From positions 57,802,312 through 57,866,311 of the forward strand of contig NC_087066.1 of assembly GCF_963678635.1 (NCBI RefSeq): DNA of 64,000 nt. Reading direction: 5' to 3'. Positions within the stretch are counted from its first letter, which is position 1; every line of letters begins with the position of its first letter. Of this stretch, positions 45,537 through 57,500 are shown in pieces. The position numbers and the translations under genes are program-made. Origin of the DNA: Symsagittifera roscoffensis (taxonomy: Eukaryota > Xenacoelomorpha > Acoela > Convolutidae). Below the pieces are notes generated by a model that made no database searches, was not told the DNA's origin, and worked only from the letters and a program-made list of their open reading frames with translations.

Positions 45537-48500
45537 CTGAACCCAAAAAGCACTCATTCAACCTTTAGCACACTGACAATCAATCAATAACTCATTGTCA
45601 CGCGTGTAGTTTGGTAAATTCGATATGGTTCTAGCAAAATTAATGAAAAGGTAATGCACTCAAGATTGTTTAATTACCTAGAAAAATTCGGAGTCCTCTA
45701 TGGACGACAATTCGGTTTCCGAAAAAAATCCGCTACGATTGATGCTCTAGCTGAACTAACAGAAAAAATCAGACTAGAAATAGATAAAAAATATCAAATA
45801 CAGATCTGAAAAAAGCTTTTAATACACTTGACCACAAAATTCTGCTAAAGAAATTAGATAGTATTGGGGTAAGAGATATATGCAGATTGGTTTGAAAGTT
45901 ATCTATCTGAACGATATCAATGTGTTTTCGTGAATAATTGTCAATTTGATAGATTGCCTGTTAAAACGGGAGTCCCACAGGGATCAGTCATTGCCCCCCT
46001 TTTTTTTAAAATTATATATTAACAATATGCCTAAACTCGCGTCACATTCGAATATTTCCCTTTTCGCGAATTACACCAACGTTACTAGTGACAGCTCAGT
46101 TTTTCAAGATTTCTAGAATGATTTATCAAATCTGGCCGTTTGGCTTCAATGCAATAAACTAACCTTAAACTCTGATAAAAACAACTCTGACAAGTTTGAA
46201 AGAAATCGAAGTGCTTCCAATTTCCTTGTTGAACTTCAAAATGATACATTTCACCCTAAACTTTTGTGCATATGTCTCGGTGTTATTGGAGACTTAACAC
46301 TTACCTTTATAATTTTAAAAGAAAAAATCAAATCAAAACTAAGTCGACATTGCGGTGATATATCGAAAATGAGAGACTGTGTACCCAACATTCTGATGTT
46401 TTTCTTAAATCTTCAATTTTACAGAAATGTTTTTTCATATTACACACGGAAGTCAGGAGTGTCCACTTATATGCATCCTTTTTGAAAGAAAAAAAGAAAA
46501 GCATGCTCATTAACAAATAGAAGTGCCAGGCTGTTGAATATTTTGGGTCATAATAGTCTATTACCAGAAAACCTCGAAAACATGTAGGGAAAAGATCAAT
46601 GCAAACTATCCAATAATTTCAGAAACAACTACATTCTTGATAATGTTGAAATATTAAAACAAATTTTTCAACAAACTTTTGTCAATATTATTTCAATAAT
46701 CATAAAAGATGCCTACGCAATGCTTTTTATTTCACGAGATAGGGCGTTTTTCTTCTCATTTTTCAAAGAAATTAAAAATTAATGACATTAGTATTACTAT
46801 TAATTACACTTGTTTTCTTACAATCGTATACCGGAAAAGGGCAATTAACGCGAAAAAAAAACACTGACTTTGTTGAAAAACTGAACTTTCGAATTTCAAA
46901 GACAGAAAGAGATGCATTTTAACCTCTTTGATTTTCAAGAAAAGTTTCTGATTGGCGTTTTTTTTTATAACATTAACCCAACTTGAGAAAACTGGATCAA
47001 TAAGTAGAAATTTTGTTCCACAGGAAATCTAAAAATAAAATTCCTATTTCAAAACTAGAATAAGTTCACGTTTTTTTTGCGCCGATTCCACGTTCGTATT
47101 TGGAGATTTCTTTTCACCTAACTTTCAGCAGAAGAATTTCAATTGAACTCAAAAAGTGCATATATACCTAAGTGTATTCATAAATTAATTAATAGGTAAG
47201 AAAGCACAACTTCTTGAATGCACATCTACATTTTTCTGGAAAAAAAAACAAAAAAAAACATCACCAAGACCTATATAAGAGTCTTCACTGCGTTCATTAC
47301 TCTTAAAAACATCAAATTAAAACCATTCATCTACGAGGGAAGAACCAACATTCGAAGTGCCCTTGCATAAAAGCTACTGTTATTTTTTTGTTATTCTAAT
47401 GGGCTGAAAATTGTTTTGTCGCCGGCAACGAATGAGCAAGGATCGTCGTGGGCCTCGAACCAGCAACATTTCAACTGAGAGGCAAAGGCCAAACCAACTT
47501 CACCATAGTAACATCGTATAAAAAGTTTACTTTTATGCACCTGCGATATAAGGCTGTTGAATAGATCTGGTTCATCTGCGTAAACGTGGTGAGAGGAAGC
47601 AGGTAAAACAGACAACTGGCATTCAACTCCTGCAACACAAGAAGATCTAAAGTTGTCCTGAAAAAACCGAACAATGATTCACCTTTGAGTGAAAAAAATA
47701 GTGGTTACAAAAAGGATTATTGTGATCATCGTCATTACCATGGACGGGGGCGGATCTAGGATTTTCTTGAGAGGGGGGGGGGGGGCGGCGGATTTTCAAA
47801 AAATTTTGACGACCTTTTTTTTAGGTCGACCAAATTGATTTTTCGAGCTCTCCCAAAACACTTTTTTGCCCCTATTTTGGTGAAATTTTCTGCGCCGCAG
47901 GCAAATTTTTGAAAAACAGTCAAAAAAGCCGTTTTTGGGCACTTTTTGAAAAATTTTGATAAAAAAAATAGCGTTTTTTTTGGCGCGAGCTCTCCCTCAA
48001 AGTTAGTATATATTGGCACCGAAGGCGCCCTTAGAAAAATTTTAGGGTCGGTCGGCCAAAAATGGATTTCTGAAAAAGTATCATAGAGGGGACCCTTTGG
48101 ATCAGCAGGGGGTCGAATCCCTGAGGGGGGAGCGTCCCCCCCCCCCTAAATCCGCCCATGACCATGGAACAAAATAGTCAAAGTTACAATGTCCAGTCCC
48201 GTTGAAAAAATATATGCAATTCAAATTCATTCAAATGATTGACTGAAGGCAGGGATTTACATTCCAGCTAAATTGTCTGCTGGCGTCTAATTTACTAAAT
48301 TTGAGGTATATTATCATTGGTACACCTTTCAGATGCAATTGTTTCTGAAGTCGGTAGGCGACATCCTTGTATCTCCACATCCATGACTCACTGCCCAGTA
48401 GCATTGTTATTCTGGAGTCCTCCGGCACCTGATCCACCCTCTGGATCATGCCCTCTCTAGGCCACGGAAGTGGACTGCAGATATTGTGGAAGGCAGCTTC

Positions 48501-51500
48501 TCCCGAAGGCCTCTGCACATTACAGTGGTAGATATAGTCCGCTACACAACAAGCATGAAGTGATTTAATTCCAGTGAGTAGGAATGGAAAAATGATCTTA
48601 CAAGTTCGGAATAAAACAGTGCCAGTCTGTTTTTGTCTGGTACAGTTAAAAATACTAAGATCCTGGCATTTATATCAACTTAAATATATTTCCAAACTAT
48701 TCAACAATTGTAATAGAAACCTATTGTGCTGTCGGTGGTATGGTCGTACACAGAGTTAAATTTGCTCAGGATGTCTGTCCTCAGTTTGGGAATGAGGGAT
48801 GGGGCAAGGCGGCCACTCACTCTTAAAATGGCCAATGGGTTGAATTTAGTGACCAAGTACACTAGCGGGGACAGCGCCCAGTGAACCTTGAAACGTGATG
48901 CCGCTTCCTCCGTCTTTAGCGTTAATCCTATTGAACAATTGATCTTTGAATGCTCCAACCAAGAACTCAATAACGGTGCACCACTAAGACCAAAAACGGT
49001 ACACTATGAATGGCCTCAATTTAACCAATTCCGCTGAATGTGAACTTCAATGTTCAGCTATCAAAACCAAAGCCACCTCAAATTCCAGATGAAAAACATT
49101 GTGTGTAGTTTAACCGGTAGAATTGCCCTAGATTAAGATAGAGAGGTCCCATATAATTTGGAAATTCGGTGCCAATGCAGAGCAATCGTATCCTTTTGGT
49201 AGATAAGAAGACGAGTGTATGTGTACAAGGAACAAGGTTCCGACACAAATTGTTCCGACCACACTGATTGAAGTAAAAAAAAATTCAAAAATAGAAAGTT
49301 TTTTTTTGAGCTGCAAATTTCTGTTTTAATTTCATTTTTTTTCGTAGAAAAAACAATTGAATTATGCAAAAATGCAGGACAAAGTGATTAAAATAGCTCA
49401 AATATTGCTAACATTTTTTAGAACAATTTTTTCAGGCCAGCCTCAGATCAAATTGTCTAAGTTAGTCTGAAAACTGAAAAAAAACTCTTCAGACCAATTG
49501 TTTCTCGACATTGAGAGAATTTTTCGATTTTTTCGGAATACAAATCACGACCAATAGGGCTTTAATAAGACACCAAACTTAGGTGACAAGGATCTATGTA
49601 ACAGTTACCCCCTGAAGAGAGGGTAAGTGTTAGCAGGTTAAGTTTCGATCAATCAGAATGCAGCAAAATTCGAATTATAAACTCTTAGTTTTATTTATAA
49701 TTCGAATTTTGCTGCAAAGTGCGAATCTATAGCTTTTATTTATAGGGGGTGGCAATTCTTTAGTAGAAACCACGAGGGAGGCGATTGTTAAGCATATCAG
49801 ATTACATAAAATTAGACGGAAAGCTAACTAAACACACAGAAGCTAGATGTACTTGTTTGATATTGAATGAATTTGCTATACAGATGCGGCACAAAGTGCG
49901 ATTTCAAAAATTAGACTTTGCTAAAACCTTAGTCGTTTCTCTACTGAAATCAGTAAGAAGAGAAAAAAATTTTGAGAGAATTAATTTTCCCAAGGAGAAA
50001 TTTTTCTCATACAAGAAATTATAGAATTGCAGTTTCTGCAGAACCAATTATCGCAACCCGTTCTGTCAATAGAACTTTTCATCTCAGATTGATTTGATTG
50101 TGCAAAATTTATGAAAATTCAAAGTACCAAAAAACGGTCAAAAGTTCTAAAAAACGTTCAAGCAAGTTAAGTTATGGCCGCTTAAGCAGAGAAGATTTCC
50201 AAAGCCAGGTTTCTCGATTGAACACAACCTGAGAAATGGCCCGATAGTTTTCGCGGAAAATAAATAATTTTGCAAAAAACTGTCAAAGTTTCAAAACTTT
50301 GACTTGTTTTGAGACCATAACTTCTTTCCTAAACAAACAGGGCATAGCCAATTAAAAAGTAGGGCTTTCAACAACCTATTCATTATATTGAACCTATAAA
50401 ATCAGATTTGGCGAGAAAAGTCCAAAAAACAGTCAAGAAATAAAAAATTTTGACGATTCCGAAAGCCATAGCTTTTTATGTGCAAAAATCACGCAGTAAA
50501 GTTATGCACAAAACATTCCCGCAACCTCTAATTTCGATTGAACCCTAAATCTCAGATTTGTGAGGGTAGTTTTCGAGAGAAGTCAAAAACTTTTAAAAAA
50601 CGGTCAAAAATTCAAAACTTTTTTGAGAAATTTTTGACTTTTCAGAGGGCGACAACTTCTTGTGAAAAACATTTTGTTAGTATCAGCTAAAACAGAGGAG
50701 CTTCCCACTACCTGTTATCTCATTGAACCCATAATATCAGATTTGACAGATAGTTTTCGAGAGAAGTCGAAAAGATTCAAAAAATGGTCAAAAATCAAAA
50801 ACTTGACTATTCTGAGGGCCATAACTTATTGTGCAAAAAAATTTTTGGTCGTAGCCACTTATGCAGGGTAGCTTTTCAAATCAGTTCTTTTCATAGAAAC
50901 CAAAAACTCATATTTGAGAAGGGTAGTTTTTGAGAAAATGAAAGAAACAAAAAAAATGGTTCAAATAATCCCCCACACTTCTTCGAAGGCTGTGGACAGA
51001 GGAGTCGAGTAAAAAAGACTCTAAGGGAGTAGGCAAGAAGTAAGACGAGTAAATGGTCTTTAAATTGATACCCTTTTTTGAAAATCAAGAGAAGTTTCCG
51101 GGAAAACGGTCAACAAATAAAAAAATTGACGATTCCGAGAGTCATAGCTTTTTATGTGCAAAAATCACGGAGAAAAGTTATGCACAAAAGATCCCGTAAC
51201 CTCTAATTTCAATTGAACCCAAAATCTCAGATTTGGGAGGGTAGCTTTCGAGAGAAGTCAAAAACTTTTAAAAAACGGTCACAAAATCAAAACTTTACTT
51301 TTACGAGGGCCAAAACTTGTAGAGCCAAAGCTTTGGGCGTAGTCGCATACGCAAATGACCTTCCCGAAACCCGTTCCCAGAATTGAACCCAAAATCTCAG
51401 GTATGACTGGGTAGTTTTCGAGAATTTTTTGACTTTTCAGAGGGCGACAACTTCTTGTGAAAAACTTTTGTTAGTATCAGCTAATACAAGGAGCTTCCCA

Positions 51501-54500
51501 CTACCTGTTATCTCATTGAACCCATAATATCAGATTTGAGAGTTAGTTTTCGAGAAAAGTCGAAAAGATTTACAAAATGGTCAAAAATCAAAAACTTGAC
51601 TATTCTAAGGGCCATAACTTTATGTGCAAAATTTTTTTGGTCGTAGCCACTTATGCAGGGTAGCTTTTCAAATAAGCTCTTTTCAATGAAACCAAAAACT
51701 CATATTTGAGAAGGGTAGTTTTTGAGAAAATGAAAGAAATTAAAAAAAAATGATTCAAATAATCCCCCACACTTCTTCGAAGGCTGTGGACAGAGGAGTC
51801 AAGTTAAAAAGACTCTTAGGGAGTAGGCAAGAAGAAAGACGAGTAAATGGTCTTTAAATTGATACCCTTTTTTGAAAATCAAGAGAAGTTTCCCAGAAAA
51901 CGGTCAACAAATAAAAAAAATTGACAATTCCGAGAATCAAAGCTTTTTATGTGCAAAAATCACGCAGAAAATTTATGCACAAAAGATCCCGCAATCTCTA
52001 ATTTCGATTGAACCCAAAAACTCAGATTTGGGAGGGTAGCTTTCGAGAGAAGTCGAAAACTTTTAAAAAACGGTCACAAAATCAAAACTTTACTTTTACG
52101 AGGGCCAAAACTTGTAGAGCCAAAAGCCTTGGGCGTAGTCGCATACGCAAATGACCTTCCCGAAACCCGTTCCGAGAATTGAACCCAAAATCTCAGGTAT
52201 GACCGGACCGGGTAGTTTTGGAGAAATTTTTGACTTTTCAGAGGGCGACAACTTCTTGTGAAAAACATTTTGTTAGTATCAGCTAATACAGAGGAGCTTC
52301 CCACTACCTGTTATCTCATTGAACACATAATATCAGACTTGAGAGTTAGTTTTCGAGAAAAGTCGAAAAGAATCACAAAATGGTCAAAAATCAAAAACTT
52401 GACTAATCTGAGGGCCATAACTGATTTTGCAAAAAAATTTTCGGTCGTAGCCACTTATGCAGGGTAGCTTTTCAAATCAGTTCTTTTCATTAAAACCAAA
52501 AACTAATATTTGAGAAGGGTAGTTTTTGAGAAAATGAAAGATATAAAAAAATGGTTCAAATATTCCCCCAAACTTCTTCGAAGGCTGTGGACAGAGGAGT
52601 CACGTAAAAAAGACTCTAAGGGAGTAGGCAAGAAGTAAGACGAGTAAATGGTCTTTAAATTGATGCCCTTTTTTGAAAATCAAGAGAAGTTTCCGCGAAA
52701 ACGGTCAACAAATAAAAAAATTGACGATTCCGAGAATCATAGCTGTTTATGTGCAAAAATCACGCAGAAAATTTATGCACAAAAGATCCCGCAATCTCTA
52801 ATTTCGATTGAACCCAAAATCTCAGATTTGGGAGGGTAGCTTTCGAGAGAAGTCAAAAACTTTTAAAAAACGGTCACAAACTCAAAACTTTACTTTTACG
52901 AAGGCCAAAACTTGTAGAGCCAAAAGCCTTGGGCGTAGTCGCAGACGCAAATGACCTTCCCGAAACCCGTTCCCAGAATTGAACCCAAAATCTCAGGTAT
53001 GACCGGGTAGTTTTCGAGGAAAATTTTGACTTTTCAGAGGGCGACAACTTCTTGTGGAAAATATTTTGTTAGTATCAGCTAATACAGAGGAGCTTCCCAC
53101 AACCTGTTATCTCATTGAACCCATATTATCAGATTTGTGAGTTAGTTTTCGAGAAAAGTCGAAAAGAGTCAAAAATGGTCAAAAATCAAAAACTTGACGA
53201 TTCTGAGGGCAATAACTTTATGCGCAAAAATTTTTTTGGTCGTAGCCACTTATGCAGGGTAGCTTTTCAAATCAGTTCTTTTCATTGAAACCAAAAACTC
53301 ATATTTACGAAGGGTAGTTTTTGAGAAAATGAAAGAAATTTTAATAAATGGTTCAAACATTCACCCACACTTCTTCGAAGGCCGTGGACAGAGAAGTCAA
53401 GAAAAAAAAGACTCTAAGGGAGTAGGCAAGAAGTAAGACGAGTAAATGGTCTTTAATTGATACCCTTTTAGAAGTTTCGGAGAAAACGGTAAAAAAAAAA
53501 TTGACGATTCCGAGAATCATAGCTTTTTATGTGCAAAAATCACGCAGAAAAGTAATGCACAAAAGATTCCCTCAGCCTTTAATTTCGATTGAACCCACTA
53601 TCTCAGATTTGGGAGGGTAGCTTTCGAGAGAAGTCAAAAACTTTTAAAAAACGGTCACAAACTCAAAACTTTACTTTTACGAGGGCCAAAACTTGTAGAG
53701 CCAAAAGCCTTGGGCGTAGTCGCAGACGCAAATGACCTTCCCGAAACTCGTTCCGAGAATTGAACCCAAAATCTCAAGTATGACCGGGTAGTTTTCGAGA
53801 AATTTTTGACTTTTCAGAGGGCGACAACTTCTTGTGGAAAATATTTTGTTAGTATCAGCTAATACAGAGGAGCTTCCCACTACCTGTTATCTCATTGAAC
53901 CCATATTATCAGATTTGTGAGTTAGTTTTCGAGAAAAGTCGAAAAGAGTCAAAAATGGTCAAAAATCAAAAACTTGACAATTCTGAGGGCAATAACTTTA
54001 TGTGCAAAAAATTTTTTGGTCGTAGCCACTTATGCAGGGTAGCTTTTCAAATAAGCTCTTTTCAATGAAACCAAAAACTCATATTTGAGAAGGGTAGTTT
54101 TTGAGAAAATGAAAGAAATTTAAAAAAATGGTTCAAACATTCACCCACACTTCTTCGAAGGCCGTGGACAGAGAAGTCAAGAAAAAAAAGACTCTAAGGG
54201 AGTAGGCAAGAAGTAAGACGAGTAAATGGTCTTTAATTGATACCCTTTTAGAAGTTTCGGAGAAAACGGTAAAAAAAATTGACAATTCCGAGAATCATAG
54301 CTTTTTATGTGCAATAATCACGCAGAAAAGTAATGCACAAAAGATTCCCTCAGCGTTTAATTTCGATTGAACCCTAAATCTCAGATTTGTGAGGGTAGTT
54401 TTCGAGAGAAGGCAAAAACTTTTAAAAACGGTCAAAAATTCAAAACTTTACTTTTACGAGGGCCAAAACTTGTAGAACCTAGAGCCAAAGACTTTGGGCG

Positions 54501-57500
54501 TAGACGCATATGAAAATGAGCTTCCCAAAACCCGTTCAGAGATTTGAGCCCAAAATCTCAGGTATGACCGGGTAGTTTTCGAGAAAATTTTGACTTTTCA
54601 GAGGGCGATAACTTCTAGTGAAAAAATTTTTGTTAGTGTCAGCTAATACAGAGGAGCTTCCCACTACCTGTTATCTCATTGAACCCATAAGATCAGATTT
54701 GACAGATAGTTTTCGAGAAAAGTCGAAAAGATTTACAAAATGGTCAAAAATCAAAAACTTGACTATTCTAAGGGCCATAACTTTATGTGCAAAATTTTTT
54801 TGGTCGTAGCCACTTATGCAGGGTAGCTTTTCAAATCAGTTCTTTTCATTGAAACCAAAAACTCATATTTGAGAAGGGTAGTTTTTGAGAAAATGAAAGA
54901 AATCAGAAAAATGGTTCAAATATTCCCCCACACTTCTTCGAAGGCTGTGGACAGAGGGGTCAAGTAAAAAAAAGACTCTAAGGGAGCAGGCACGAAGTAA
55001 GACGAGTAAATAGTCTTTAAATTGATACCCTTTTTTGAAAATCAAGAGAAGTTTCCGAGAAAAGTTAAAATATTTGCAATAACTGAAAAAATTTCCAAAA
55101 TGAAAAACTCGAAGTTTCAACAAAGCGATTGCTAAAACATACAACAACATTAAATGTGCGGAGAGTGCTTAAATTGAAACGTTTATCTTGTTTAATTTAA
55201 AAAGGCCCAAAATTAGTTCAAAGCGATGAAAAATAAGCCGAAACAATTGTGGCCGAGGAATTTTTTAACGATACAAAAAAAACATAGGAAATACGAAGTC
55301 AAAGTAAATAAAATTAAAAAACGTAGGCGTGAATCAAACCTTAAGAAGATCATTTAAAAGGCCCATAGAAAACAAAAACATTGCCAATCGAAGATTGGAA
55401 AAAAATCATGGACGCAAGCAAACATTAAAAAACACTGACTTTGTTGAAAAAATCCAGCCTTTCGATTTTCCAAGAAAAAATGGATGCTCTTTAAGCTCTT
55501 TGAATTTCTAGATTAATTTATGATTGCAGCTTTTTCGATAAAATTAACCCAACTTGAGAAAACTGGATCAACAGGTAAGGTTTTTATTCCGCTGGAAATC
55601 CATAAATTAAATTCCCTTTTCGAAACTAGAAATCGTTCACGTTTTTTTCGCGCCATTTGCATGTTTGTATTTGGATAGTGCTATTTACGTCTTTTTCAGC
55701 AGATTAAATTTTATTTAACTCAATTATACTTAAGTGCATTCAAAAACAAATCAAAATATATGAATGCACATCTGTAGTTATTAGAGACTTTAAGAATTTT
55801 TCCTAGACCTATATAAGAGTCTTCGCTACATTCATAACTCTTAAAAATTCCAAGATGTGACAAGTAAACCGACAACAGATAAGCAGACAAAGAATTGGCC
55901 GACATTTTTTTTGAAAGAATATTTCCCGTTTGAATATTTCCCTCTTAAGAAATTTGAAAACAGTAAGAATTAAGGTAGCAATGAGTCCAGACGTCTAGAT
56001 GAGTCCTGTAAACCAAGTTGTTTTCGGGAAAAAAAAGTCACGTACCCAGTTAGATGCAAAACCCTTGCTATTTAAAAGGGTAATCATTGATGAAACATAA
56101 CTTATACGGTAGTTTTTTTTTACACAACTAGCAGATTGGACGAAACGCAGAGCGCTAAAAAACCGATCGCTAAATAAAATTTCCCAAAAACAAAAAAGTT
56201 TTGAATCCCTTGCATATCAAAAGAAGTATCACAAATGAAGTATAAAACGTTAACCCTTCAATTAAAAATATTTTTTAATGCATAAATTACACGATTGCGA
56301 TATAAGAAAAAACGATACACATTTAAGAAAGCTCGAACGAACCTTGATTGTAGTCGGTAAACGAACTTCAGGCAGATAACAGTACATTATGTCTTACTTC
56401 TCATAATTGTAGTTTTGCATCGACGTCTAAATTCTTTCTTTTGGTCACGTCTAATTTGCTTGCCATATAAATTTTCAAGCCCAACCACCATTAAAACCTT
56501 ACAAAATTTCCTTGAGATAGTCAAAATTGGCTGGACAAAAATTAATGAGAGGACCCTACGCCATAGTCCTTCTCATGGCGTTAAATGAACCCTACGCCAT
56601 ACTTCCTTCCCATAGTTCCTTCCCAAGTTCAAGGACGAACAAACGAATGCGGAAACTTTGTTAGAAAAACTGTGCGCAGGACAAAATAGCAGACCCAAAA
56701 AGATTAAAAACCATTAACTCGACAAAAACTTAATCACTATGATTAGGTCAAATCAACCCAACGATATCATTGGTTTTTGAAAGGTTGTAGTTCTAATATT
56801 AAATTATAAGCAGAACCTCTTTTGTTTTCAATTTTCAAATTTATTCCATATTGCCAAGCAATTAAAAATTTTCCAAGTTCAACTATTTTCATTGATTTTT
56901 CCAAACTGAGCTAGAACCCATTTGAAACCGGCAAAATAATGGATACATGCAAGGTGTTGATTTTCTTTCCCCTCGCCCGACTCTCTAAGGTTGAACCCCT
57001 TTTTTGTACCCTAGATATACCAGTTATCACATTTACCCAAACTTCAACTTTTTTCGGAAAATTGAAAAAAACAATTGTCGCCGGGGATTCCATCATTTTA
57101 TCTCTATAGTGTGAGTCTAACGCTTTAACCAGTATTTCATGCGTCCTTTGACTTTTATCTGACTTATTGTTCGATATTTGGTTCTTTGATCTTTAATTAC
57201 GCTCATGATTGATTTTTTAAAGCGCAAATCTGTCGGCGCCAAAAGATCAAGGTAAAAAAATTCGCATGGTTTTTCACTGTTTAGTATGGGACTGTTTTTT
57301 GGAAGTTTTTATTGATGTTTCGGTTTCTTTTGTATCAGAATGTTTTGTATGGGACTGTTTTGTATATGAACCCACTCTTCGTATGATCGGAACAATAATC
57401 ACTCATCTTACCTACCCCATGGGTCTGCGAGGACGAGGTGTTGGACTCTGGTGGGATGTTTAAGCATGTAGAAGTAGCTCAAGTAGGCTCCGAAAGAGTG

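Noticed and set aside
47391-47540. Read-through of ABHD exon 7 as the protein end (frame continues about 49 codons to a stop)
   Set aside because: The CAG|GTGCAT donor is good, the read-through crosses a SINE head, and a phase-matched last exon with a strong acceptor exists at 45536. It remains possible as an alternative isoform.
50030-55080. CRISPR-like or coding interpretation of the regular repeats
   Set aside because: The window is a eukaryotic intron, units are ~790 bp with no unique spacers, and short frames in the units (e.g. [18 protein letters not shown]) simply recur with the repeat and are not conserved as proteins.
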